Assembly (NCBI GenBank): GCA_016704895.1
Contig: JADIZG010000055.1
Coordinates: 1 to 7,479 of the forward strand
From: Betaproteobacteria bacterium
GTDB taxonomy: Bacteria > Pseudomonadota > Gammaproteobacteria > Burkholderiales > Casimicrobiaceae
Direction: 5' to 3'
DNA length: 7,479 nucleotides
The position numbers and the translations under genes are program-made. The notes below the pieces were generated by a model, which did not search any database, was not told the origin of the DNA, and saw only the letters and a program-made list of their open reading frames with translations. Shown here one piece after another: positions 1 to 5,662 of this stretch (its first letter is position 1; each line of letters begins with the position of its first letter).

Positions 1-20
1 TTACAGCTCTGACCCCATTC
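1..20 (-). repeat. GGGGTCAG-type repeat motif at window edge
   Basis: Read on the minus strand the first bases are GAATGGGGTCAGAGCTGTAA. The GGGGTCAGA core next to an AATTGAAT stretch resembles, from memory, the short dispersed repeats found beside REP-associated tyrosine transposase (IS200-like) genes in many environmental proteobacteria. The trmB stop codon (minus-strand TGA, 21 to 19) overlaps the start of the motif. Only one copy is visible and the window ends here, so the element's other arm and any transposase cannot be seen. Confidence 0.35.
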
Positions 21-708
21 AATTCCTGCGGAACAGGATGTCGAACACCTCGTGGCCGAGCTTCAAGCCCCGCGTCTCGAACTTCGTCTGCGGGCGCCAC
101 CCGGGCCGGGGCGCGTAGCGCTGCGCGGTGTTCGCGAGCAGCGGCTCCGAGGAGAACGTCGCGAGGATCTCCTCGGCGTAGGGCGCCCAGTCGGTCGCCG
201 CGTGCAGGTAGCCGCCCGGCGCGAGGCGCGTCGCGAGCGCGTGCACGAAGCCGGGCTGGAGCAGCCGGCGCTTGTGGTGGCGCTTCTTGGGCCAGGGATC
301 GGGGAAGTAGACGTGGATGCCCGCGAGCGAGCCTGCGGGAATCATCGCGTCGACGACCTCGACCGCGTCGTGCTGGATCATGCGCAGGTTCGCGAGCGCC
401 GACTGCTCGATGCGATTCAGGATCGAGCCCACGCCCGGCCCGTGCACCTCGACGCCGACGAAGTCGCTCTCCGGATGGGCGTGCGCGATCGCCGCGGTCG
501 TCTCGCCCATGCCGCAGCCGATCTCGAGGACGACCGGCGCGTGCCGGCCGAAGACCGCCGCGAAATCGATCGCCTCATGAGCGAACGGCAGGCAGTACTT
601 CGGGGCGAGCGTCTCGAGCGCGCGCGCCTGCGCGGGCGACAGCCGTCCCTGGCGCAGCACGTAGCTCCTCACCGGACGGCGGACGACCTCCGGCGCCTCG
701 TCGGCCAT
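19..708 (-). CDS. trmB: tRNA (guanine-N7-)-methyltransferase TrmB
   Basis: This 229-residue cytoplasmic enzyme uses SAM to methylate G46 in the variable loop of tRNAs. Seen in the sequence: the SAM-binding motif LEIGCGMGE (residues 61-69), the acidic ribose-contact strand VGVEV (84-88), the family signature FPDPWPKKRHHKRRL (135-149), ATDW (171-174) and the C-terminal TKFETRGLKLGHEVFDI (208-224). Length and motif order fit a full TrmB. The ATG at 708 is chosen because family homology begins soon after it (RPVRSYVLRQGRLS). The open frame extends upstream, but that part overlaps the preceding gene and has no family character. No clear Shine-Dalgarno precedes it. The start lies 5 bases after the upstream stop, so translational coupling is likely. 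The last residues (LFRRN) and the stop run into the GGGGTCAG motif at the window edge, so the extreme C-terminus may have been altered by that element. Confidence 0.96.
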   Translation of the reverse strand: MADEAPEVVRRPVRSYVLRQGRLSPAQARALETLAPKYCLPFAHEAIDFAAVFGRHAPVVLEIGCGMGETTAAIAHAHPESDFVGVEVHGPGVGSILNRIEQSALANLRMIQHDAVEVVDAMIPAGSLAGIHVYFPDPWPKKRHHKRRLLQPGFVHALATRLAPGGYLHAATDWAPYAEEILATFSSEPLLANTAQRYAPRPGWRPQTKFETRGLKLGHEVFDILFRRN

Positions 709-713
709 CGGCG

Positions 714-1379
714 TCAGCGCGGCGCGAGCCAGCCGCCCTGCGAAAGCTTGCGCTCGAGCGTCTGCGGCGCCCCGCCGCTCGCGGTCCGGTACTCGACGAC
801 GACGGTGTCGGCGTCCTTCCAGCGCGGCGTCGCGTCGACCCAGTCGTCGGTCGATCGCCAGGCGAGCTCCTTGACGACGCCTTCGCGCGTGACGCGCCAG
901 ACGACGAGCTCGTTCGTGCAGCCGGCCGCACAGAAGTCCGCGGTCGCGAGGCGCTGACGGTCGGGCGAGAGCGCGGGCTCGGACGGCAGCTCGGTCGTCC
1001 GGTTGCCGACGCGCTGCAGCAGCACGAACGTCGCACGCTCGCCCTGCGTCTTGAACAGCAGCACCGCGTTGATCGGATCGATCGAGTCGAACAGGCTGAA
1101 CGAGACCGGGTGGATCGGGTTCTCGACGTCGGTGAACGTCGCGGTCCCGGTCGGATAGAGCGCGACCCGGAGGTTGACGCCTTCGCGCTTCGCGAGCCCC
1201 GGGAGCCGCTTCATCTGCCGCTCCTCGACGAGGCGGCCGCAGTGCCCCATGTCCTCGGCCTCGGCGCACCACTGCGCGAGCTCGTCGCGCGTAGGCGGGA
1301 CCGCGAGCGCGACGGACGCGAACGCCGCGAACGCGACGGCGGCAGCCGTGCGCTGCACCGGGCGGAGCGGACGCATCAT
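714..1379 (-). CDS. Secreted protein of unknown function between thiG and trmB
   Basis: I do not recognise a named family for this 221-residue protein. The N-terminus (MMRPLRPVQR, then an Ala-rich hydrophobic run to residue 26 ending in VALA) is a good Sec signal peptide with likely cleavage after Ala26, so the product should be periplasmic or exported. The mature part has four cysteines (38, 47, 150, 154) that could form two disulfides. It has alternating beta-strand-like segments, including ALSPDRQRLATADF followed by NELVVWRV, which resembles a PD40/TolB-like propeller blade. Too few blades are visible for a complete propeller. The start codon overlaps the thiG stop (ATGA), and the stop is 5 bases before trmB. 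That makes co-transcription and coupled translation with both neighbours likely. A second ATG follows immediately (1376). Real gene: high confidence. Function: unknown. Confidence 0.85.
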   Translation of the reverse strand: MMRPLRPVQRTAAAVAFAAFASVALAVPPTRDELAQWCAEAEDMGHCGRLVEERQMKRLPGLAKREGVNLRVALYPTGTATFTDVENPIHPVSFSLFDSIDPINAVLLFKTQGERATFVLLQRVGNRTTELPSEPALSPDRQRLATADFCAAGCTNELVVWRVTREGVVKELAWRSTDDWVDATPRWKDADTVVVEYRTASGGAPQTLERKLSQGGWLAPR

Positions 1380-2182
1380 CCGATGAGCCCGGACGTCGGC
1401 GAGCTGGGGCTCGCCGCGTAGAGCTTGCGCGGCATGCGTCCCGCGAGGAACGCCTCGCGACCCGCCTCGACCGCGAGCTTCATCGCGCGCGCCATGCGCA
1501 CCGGCTCGCGCGCCTGCGCGATCGCCGTGTTCATCAGCACGCCCGCGCATCCCAGCTCCATCGCGATCGCGGCGTCCGACGCGGTGCCCACGCCGGCATC
1601 GACGATCACCGGCACCTTCGCCTGATCGAGGATGAGCTTCAGGTTCCACGGATTGAGGATCCCCATGCCCGAGCCGATCAGCGAGGCGAGCGGCATGATC
1701 GCGACGCAGCCGATCGACTCGAGATCGCGCGCGACGATCGGGTCGTCGGACGTGTAGACCATCACGTCGAAGCCGTCGCGCACGAGCGTCTCGGCCGCGG
1801 CGAGCGTCTGGCGCACGTCGGGGAACAGCGTGTCCTTGTCGCCCAGCACCTCGAGCTTGACGAGCTTGTGGCCGTCGAGCAGCTCGCGCGCGAGCCTGAG
1901 CGTGCGCACCGCGTCGTCGGCCGTGTAGCAGCCGGCGGTGTTCGGGAGGTAGGTGAACTCGGAAGGCGGCAGCGCGTCGAGCAGCGACGGCGCGCTCGCG
2001 TCCTGGCCGATGTTCGTGCGGCGGATCGCGACGGTGACGATCCGGGCGCCGGACGCGACGACCGCCTCGCGCGTCTGCTCGAAATCGCGGTACTTGCCGG
2101 TGCCGACGAGGAGCCTCGACCGGTAGGCCTGTCCCGCGATCACCAGCGGGTCGTCCGGCGGGGCGGGATGGGGTGCGTTCAT
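1376..2182 (-). CDS. thiG: Thiazole synthase ThiG
   Basis: ThiG condenses 1-deoxy-D-xylulose 5-phosphate, dehydroglycine or iminoglycine, and sulfur carried on ThiS thiocarboxylate, to form the thiazole phosphate of thiamin. It is a cytoplasmic (beta/alpha)8 enzyme. Seen here over 268 residues: the N-terminal RLLVGTGKY (23-31); the LVKLEVLGD segment (107-115), whose Lys109 corresponds to the Schiff-base lysine; PNTAGCYTADDAVR (80-93); MVYTSDDP (141-148); and the phosphate-binding loops GSGMGI (170-175) and VDAGVGTASDA (194-204). The C-terminal ASPSSPTSGLI is typical of the family. The ATG at 2182 gives a short nonconserved proline-rich leader before the homologous part, and no strong Shine-Dalgarno is visible. 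It lies 35 bases after thiS. Its stop overlaps the next gene by 4 bases. Confidence 0.97.
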   Translation of the reverse strand: MNAPHPAPPDDPLVIAGQAYRSRLLVGTGKYRDFEQTREAVVASGARIVTVAIRRTNIGQDASAPSLLDALPPSEFTYLPNTAGCYTADDAVRTLRLARELLDGHKLVKLEVLGDKDTLFPDVRQTLAAAETLVRDGFDVMVYTSDDPIVARDLESIGCVAIMPLASLIGSGMGILNPWNLKLILDQAKVPVIVDAGVGTASDAAIAMELGCAGVLMNTAIAQAREPVRMARAMKLAVEAGREAFLAGRMPRKLYAASPSSPTSGLIG

Positions 2183-2217
2183 GCGCGAATTGTACGCCCG
2201 CGCCCGGGCGCGGCCCC

Positions 2218-2421
2218 TCAGCCGCCGCCGACGGCGCCGACGATCTCGAGGCGGTCGCCCGCGGCGAGCCGCGTCTCGGCGTAGCGGCTGCGCGGCACGA
2301 TTTCGCCGTTCAACTCGACGGCGATGCGCTTGCCTTCGAGGGCGAGGTCGCGGACGAGATCGGCGACCGACATCCCGCGGTCGAACGGGCGCGCGGCGCC
2401 GTTCACGGTGATGGTGGTCAC
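2218..2421 (-). CDS. thiS: Sulfur carrier protein ThiS (GTG start)
   Basis: ThiS is a ubiquitin-like sulfur carrier of 67 residues. Its C-terminal glycine is adenylated, converted to a thiocarboxylate and donates sulfur to ThiG. Seen here: the beta-grasp start TITVNGAARPF, the helix VADLVRDLAL, the strand IAVELNGEIVPRSRYAET, and the tail DRLEIVGAVGGG with the obligatory terminal Gly-Gly. The GTG at 2421 is chosen over an upstream ATG at 2460. It is preceded by a strong GGAGG five bases away, begins exactly where the family begins, and gives the usual length. The extra 13 residues of the longer frame are arginine-rich and unconserved. ThiG follows after 35 bases, the common thiS-thiG order. 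The adenylyltransferase (ThiF/MoeB) is not in the window. Confidence 0.95.
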   Translation of the reverse strand: MTTITVNGAARPFDRGMSVADLVRDLALEGKRIAVELNGEIVPRSRYAETRLAAGDRLEIVGAVGGG

Positions 2422-2426
2422 GTGAT

Positions 2427-2431
2427 CCTCC
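2427..2431 (-). promoter_or_regulatory. Ribosome binding site of thiS
   Basis: On the minus strand GGAGG stands five bases before the GTG at 2421. This near-perfect Shine-Dalgarno decides the thiS start in favour of GTG over the upstream in-frame ATG at 2460. Confidence 0.8.
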
Positions 2432-2488
2432 GTCGGGCGCGCCGCTGCACGTCGCCGCACGGTCGGGCCGGGTTCCGCGACGCTCGCA

Positions 2489-2677
2489 TCATGCCTTGTA
2501 CCGCCGCGCCGCCTCGCGCAGGAACCGCATCTGCGCCTCGAAGCGCGCGCACGCCGCGCACATCGACAGGTGCACCCGCACCCGGAGGCGCTGGAGCCAC
2601 GGCAACGGGGCGTCCTGCGACTGCGAGACGAGCCGCGTGATGTCCTTGCAATGGTGCTTCAGGCCGAGCCAGCTCAT
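2489..2677 (-). CDS. Small zinc-binding anti-sigma factor (zf-HC2 / ZAS-like)
   Basis: This 62-residue protein has no membrane segment. It contains Cys10 in LKHHCKDIT and the motif His36-x3-Cys40-x2-Cys43 (HLSMCAAC). That is the H-x3-C-x2-C zinc signature of ZAS-type anti-sigma factors such as RsrA and ChrR and of the zf-HC2 family. After the motif comes a short helix (RFEAQMRFLREAARRY). It lies 25 bases downstream of a sigma-70 family gene on the same strand, the standard arrangement for a sigma/anti-sigma pair. Inference: it holds that sigma factor in the cytoplasm and may release it on zinc loss or thiol oxidation. The ATG at 2677 is preferred because the family homology starts there. An in-frame ATG at 2737 would add 20 low-complexity residues and overlap the sigma gene. 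No good Shine-Dalgarno is visible for either. Confidence 0.82.
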   Translation of the reverse strand: MSWLGLKHHCKDITRLVSQSQDAPLPWLQRLRVRVHLSMCAACARFEAQMRFLREAARRYKA

Positions 2678-2702
2678 GAGTATCGGATGGCCGCTCTCCG
2701 CA

Positions 2703-3290
2703 TCACGCCGGCGTCGGGCGGCGGGCGCCGCCGGCAAACCAGTGCTGCTCGAGGCAGACGCGCAGCGCCATTCGGGCGCGGTACAGGATCACCCAGAGAT
2801 TATTCGCGGTGATCGCCAGTTCCTTACAGATCTCGTCGGTCTCGAGCTCCATCACCTCGCGCATCATGAACACGCGGCCGGTCTGCGGCGGCAGCTTCTC
2901 GAGGCAGAACTCCATCACGTCGAAGAATTGGCGCTGGTTGAGCGCGGCCTCCGGATCGCCCCAGTCGGCGGGCGGGGCGTCCCAGCGCCCGTCGGACCGG
3001 AACAGCGCGTCGAAGTCGTCGATCGTCCCCTCGTCGTCGAGCGCCGAGAGCGGCACCGGCGCCCGCTTCTTGCGGCGGATCGCGTCGACGATCTTGTGCT
3101 TGAGGATCCCGGTGAGCCAGGTCTTGAGGCTCGACCGGCCGTCGAACCCGTCCGCGCCCGACAGCGCGGCGACGAGCGTGTCCTGCACCACGTCCTGCGC
3201 CGCGTCGCGGTCGCGCAGCTGCAGCTGCGCGACGCGCATCAGGTAGCGGCGGTGCGTCTCGATCTCGGCGGCGAACGCGGAGGCGTCCAT
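2703..3290 (-). CDS. ECF-like sigma-70 family RNA polymerase sigma factor
   Basis: This 195-residue protein has sigma-70 regions 2 and 4 only. Region 2 covers about residues 15-73 (YLMRVAQLQLRDRDAAQDVVQDTLVAAL, then SLKTWLTGILKHKIVDAIRRKKR). A linker with WDAPPADWGDPEAAL follows (103-117). Region 4 covers about 119-183 (FFDVMEFCLEKLPPQTGRVFMMREVMELETDEICKEL, with the helix-turn-helix ending in LWVILYRARMALRVCLEQHWF). The pattern closely matches the beta/gammaproteobacterial group I remember as TIGR02943, whose members are usually followed by a small zf-HC2 protein, as here. It should direct transcription of a small stress-type regulon, but the targets cannot be read from this window. The ATG at 3290 fits the family start. 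No Shine-Dalgarno is obvious. The open frame continues upstream without conserved content. The gene is divergent from the patatin-like gene. Confidence 0.92.
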   Translation of the reverse strand: MDASAFAAEIETHRRYLMRVAQLQLRDRDAAQDVVQDTLVAALSGADGFDGRSSLKTWLTGILKHKIVDAIRRKKRAPVPLSALDDEGTIDDFDALFRSDGRWDAPPADWGDPEAALNQRQFFDVMEFCLEKLPPQTGRVFMMREVMELETDEICKELAITANNLWVILYRARMALRVCLEQHWFAGGARRPTPA

Positions 3291-3359
3291 CGGTGCGGCG
3301 GGTGCGGTCGGGGTTGAGATGGTAGTCCAGCCGGCGCGCGGGCGTCCACGTTGTAGACT

Positions 3360-3425
3360 GCGCGGCTCGCGCGGGCCCGTCCCTCCGGGCCGCAGCGCCT
3401 CGGGGCGCTTCCCGCGCCGCGGGAA
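3360..3425 (+). promoter_or_regulatory. Four tandem hairpins in the patatin-gene leader
   Basis: The 152-base divergent gap (3291-3442) contains four consecutive perfect inverted repeats. They are GCGCG/CGCGC (3360-3364, 3368-3372, loop 3), GGCCCG/CGGGCC (3374-3379, 3386-3391, loop 6), AGCGCC/GGCGCT (3394-3399, 3404-3409, loop 4) and TTCCCGC/GCGGGAA (3409-3415, 3419-3425, loop 3). The third and fourth share base 3409. The last ends 17 bases before the ATG at 3443. A weak -10-like TAGACT (3354-3359) precedes the series, but no -35 stands at proper spacing. It could be a structured mRNA leader, a REP-like repeat cluster, or GC-driven chance. I recognise no known riboswitch. Confidence 0.4.
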
Positions 3426-3442
3426 TCCGGTTCGACACCCGC

Positions 3443-4507
3443 ATGCCCGCTTCCGACTTCGACCTCCTCGAGCTCCGCGCCGGCCCCCGGGCGCTCGCGC
3501 ACCTTCGGGAGCGCGGCATTGCACCCGCCGACGTCCGCGCGATTCCCGCCGCCGCCGGGGGGCCGAAAGGTCTTGCGCTCATCCCGCTCGACCGGCGCAT
3601 CGCGCGCGAATGGCTGCCTGCGATGCCGCGCGTCGAGCTCGCCGGCGCGTCGATCGGCGCGTGGCGGATGGCGGCGCTCGCGCAACCCGACGCGGTCGCG
3701 GCGCTCGACCGCCTGAAGCGCGCGTACGTTCGCGACCAGAACTATCGCCGCAATCCCTCCCCGGCAGAGGTGGGCGGGACGATCCGCGCGGTCGCACGTC
3801 AGGTGCTCGCGGAGGGGCGGCTCGACGTGCGCGAGGGCGTGTCGCTCGACGTGCTCACCTCGCGTGCGCGCGGTCCGCTCGCGGGTCGTCGCGGCCGCAG
3901 GGCGTTCGCGCGCGCGGCACTGACGAACGCGGTCGCCCGCTCGCGGCTCGCGCATCATCTCGAGCGCGTCGTCTTTCATGCAGGCGCGCCGTCGACGCTC
4001 GCGGAGTCGCACGACGCGTTCGGTCTCGCGAGCGTCGCGATCGACGCGGGCAACGTCGAGGACGCGCTGACCGCCTCCGGCTCGATTCCTATCGTGAGCG
4101 ATCCGGTCGAAGACATCGCGGGCGCGCCGCCTGGCGACTACTGGGACGGCGGGCTGATCGACTATCACCTGCTGCTGCCGCATTCGCGCCTCGACGGCAT
4201 CGTGCTCTATCCGCACTTCGTGCCGCACGTCACGCCCGGCTGGCTCGACAAGTTCCTGCCGTGGCGCGCCCGCCCGCGCGCGCATCCCTGGCTCGCGAAC
4301 GTGCTGCTCGTCGCGCCGTCGCGGGCGTTCCTCGATCGGCTGCCCAACCGCAAGCTTCCCGATCGCAACGACTTCTACCGATACAGTCTCGACCACGCGG
4401 CGCGCATCCGCGACTGGGAACGCGCGATCGCCGAGTGCGAGCGCTTCGCCGATGCGGCGATGGCGTGGCTCGCTCGGCCCGATCCGTCTCGCGTGCGCGC
4501 GCTCTGA
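3443..4507 (+). CDS. Patatin-like phospholipase / serine hydrolase
   Basis: This 354-residue alpha/beta hydrolase of the patatin type cleaves acyl esters with a Ser-Asp dyad. Seen here: the oxyanion loop AAAGGPKGLAL (36-46), the nucleophile elbow GASIGAW with Ser70 (68-74), and the catalytic aspartate in YWDGGLIDYH (Asp235, 233-242). Both dyad residues are present, so the protein should be active. The loop reads GGPKG rather than the classic DGGGxRG. I recall this from a proteobacterial patatin subfamily with GGPKW and GSSIGAWR motifs, whose substrates are not well known. No signal peptide or membrane helix is evident, so it is probably cytoplasmic or peripheral. The ATG at 3443 matches the start of homology (DFDLLELRAGPRAL) but lacks a clear Shine-Dalgarno. 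The hairpin-rich leader lies just upstream. It is divergent from the sigma gene and followed by a 119-base gap. Confidence 0.9.
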   Translation: MPASDFDLLELRAGPRALAHLRERGIAPADVRAIPAAAGGPKGLALIPLDRRIAREWLPAMPRVELAGASIGAWRMAALAQPDAVAALDRLKRAYVRDQNYRRNPSPAEVGGTIRAVARQVLAEGRLDVREGVSLDVLTSRARGPLAGRRGRRAFARAALTNAVARSRLAHHLERVVFHAGAPSTLAESHDAFGLASVAIDAGNVEDALTASGSIPIVSDPVEDIAGAPPGDYWDGGLIDYHLLLPHSRLDGIVLYPHFVPHVTPGWLDKFLPWRARPRAHPWLANVLLVAPSRAFLDRLPNRKLPDRNDFYRYSLDHAARIRDWERAIAECERFADAAMAWLARPDPSRVRAL

Positions 4508-4543
4508 CGCCGGCCGGGCGAACGGGCCGCACGGTTCCCGGCG
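4508..4543 (+). terminator. Possible hairpin after the patatin-like gene
   Basis: Immediately after the stop codon CGCCGG (4508-4513) can pair with CCGGCG (4538-4543), followed by GGTTGTTG. The loop is long (24 bases) and there is no real T-run, so this is at best a weak terminator. The rest of the 119-base gap shows a TACAGT (4592-4597) with partial -10 resemblance but no convincing -35. Confidence 0.25.
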
Positions 4544-4616
4544 GTTGTTGCGGCGCACTGCGCGGCGCTGGCTCCGGGCGGGGGCTTGGATTACAGTGCG
4601 GCCTCTGTTCCGTCCG

Positions 4617-4621
4617 AGGAG
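4617..4621 (+). promoter_or_regulatory. Ribosome binding site of the Bug/TctC gene
   Basis: AGGAG lies five bases before the ATG at 4627. It fixes the start inside a much longer open frame that runs upstream through the patatin-like gene in another frame. Confidence 0.75.
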
Positions 4622-4626
4622 TCGCC

Positions 4627-5595
4627 ATGCCGCGTGCCCTGTCGCTCGTCCTCGCCGCGCTCCTGCTCGCTCCTGCGGCGCCCGCCCTCGCGCAGGACTA
4701 TCCGACGCGGCCGGTGCGCATGATCGTGCCGTTCGCGGCAGGAGGCCCGGCCGACGTCTACGCGCGCTTCCTCGCGCAGCGGTTGCAGGAGGCGCTCGGC
4801 CAGCCGTTCGTCGTCGACGACCGCCCCGGCGGCGGCTCGGTGATCGGCACCGAGGCGGTCGCGAAGAGTCCGGCCGACGGCTACACGCTGCTCGTGATGT
4901 CGAACACGCACACGGTCAACGAGTCGCTGATGCCGAACAGGCCGTTCGTGCTGATGCGCGACTTCGTCGGCGTCGCGCCGATCAACTCGTCGGACCTCGT
5001 GCTGGTCGTGCACCCGTCGGTGAAGGCGAACACGATCGCCGAGCTGATCGCGCAGGCGAAGGCCGAGCCCGGCAAGATGAGCTACGCGTCGTCGGGACCG
5101 GGCACGCCGTATCACATGGCCGGCGAGCTGTTCAAGTCGATGGCCGGCGTCGACATCCTGCACGTGCCGTACAAGGGGAGCGCCGGCGCGCGCACCGACG
5201 TGCTCGGCGGGCAGGTGCAGATGATGTTCGACGCGGTGACCGTGATGAGCCAGCACGCGCGCGAGGTCAAGGTGAAGGCGCTCGGCACGAGCGGCACCGT
5301 GCGCTCGTCGGTGCTGCCGGGCGTGCCCACGATCGCGGAGGCCGGCGTTCCCGGCTACGAGACGACGATCTGGCTCGGCGTGATGGCGCCGAAAGGGACG
5401 CCGGCGGCGATCGTCGCGAAGCTCAACGCCGAGATCGGCAGGATCGTCTCGCGCCAGGACGTGCGCGACGACTGGGCGAAGCAGGGCGCGGTGCCGATGA
5501 CGATGACGCCCGCCGAGTTCGCGCGCCACCTCGAGCAGGACATCGTCAAGTGGGAGCGCGTCGTGAAGGCCTCCGGCGCGAAGGCCGACCGGTGA
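4627..5595 (+). CDS. Bug/TctC-family tripartite tricarboxylate transporter substrate-binding protein
   Basis: This 322-residue periplasmic solute receptor belongs to the Bug (TctC) family, which captures small carboxylates and related compounds for TctAB-type permeases. Seen here: a Sec signal peptide with likely cleavage after Ala22 (ALA before QDYPTRPV). The family signatures follow: YPTRPVRMIVPFAAGGPAD (25-43), DDRPGGGSVIGTEAVAKSPADGYTLL (64-89), SYASSGPGTPYHMAGELF (152-169), DILHVPYKGSAGARTDVLGGQVQMMFD (176-202) and LPGVPTIAEAGVPGYE (230-245). Length and start are typical, and the start is supported by an AGGAG site. The ligand cannot be read from sequence. No TctA or TctB gene is present. 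Such orphan Bug genes are common in Burkholderiales. The next gene on the same strand starts 67 bases downstream and also has a binding-protein fold. Confidence 0.95.
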   Translation: MPRALSLVLAALLLAPAAPALAQDYPTRPVRMIVPFAAGGPADVYARFLAQRLQEALGQPFVVDDRPGGGSVIGTEAVAKSPADGYTLLVMSNTHTVNESLMPNRPFVLMRDFVGVAPINSSDLVLVVHPSVKANTIAELIAQAKAEPGKMSYASSGPGTPYHMAGELFKSMAGVDILHVPYKGSAGARTDVLGGQVQMMFDAVTVMSQHAREVKVKALGTSGTVRSSVLPGVPTIAEAGVPGYETTIWLGVMAPKGTPAAIVAKLNAEIGRIVSRQDVRDDWAKQGAVPMTMTPAEFARHLEQDIVKWERVVKASGAKADR

Positions 5596-5648
5596 TCCGC
5601 GCGGTGGCGAGGGCGGCGGTGCGCGCAACCTCCGGCAGCGGGCCTTGC

Positions 5649-5653
5649 GGGAG
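5649..5653 (+). promoter_or_regulatory. Ribosome binding site of the ModA-like gene
   Basis: GGGAG lies nine bases before the ATG at 5663 and supports that start over the in-frame TTG at 5645, which sits upstream of the site. GGAG (5650-5653) can pair with CTCC (5657-5660) across a three-base loop, so the site could be partly masked in the mRNA. Confidence 0.6.
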
Positions 5654-5662
5654 ACGCTCCGC

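Noticed and set aside
709..1272. N-terminal extension of TrmB by 188 residues
   Set aside because: The extension is low-complexity arginine-rich sequence lying over the secreted-protein gene. TrmB homology begins near the ATG at 708.
2422..2488. TPP riboswitch or terminator upstream of thiS
   Set aside because: The 67-base gap is too short, lacks recognisable THI-box elements, and shows only a loose CGTCGC/GCGACG inverted repeat without a T-run.
3314..3359. Sigma-70 promoter from TTGAGA (3314-3319) and TAGACT (3354-3359)
   Set aside because: The spacing is 34 bases, twice the normal distance, so the two boxes cannot act as one promoter. No better -35 is present.
3291..3442. Autoregulatory ECF promoter (GGAAC-type -35) for the sigma gene
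   Set aside because: No convincing GGAAC/-10 pair at proper spacing was found on the minus strand in the divergent region.
3426..3445. GGTTCGACACCC resembling a tRNA T-arm
   Set aside because: The flanking bases do not form the five-base T-stem, and there is no anticodon arm or acceptor stem around it.
3319..4626. Open plus-strand frame running into the Bug gene, suggesting a large fusion protein
   Set aside because: The upstream part is arginine/alanine-rich shadow sequence overlapping the patatin-like gene in another frame. The signal peptide and AGGAG site fix the Bug start at 4627.
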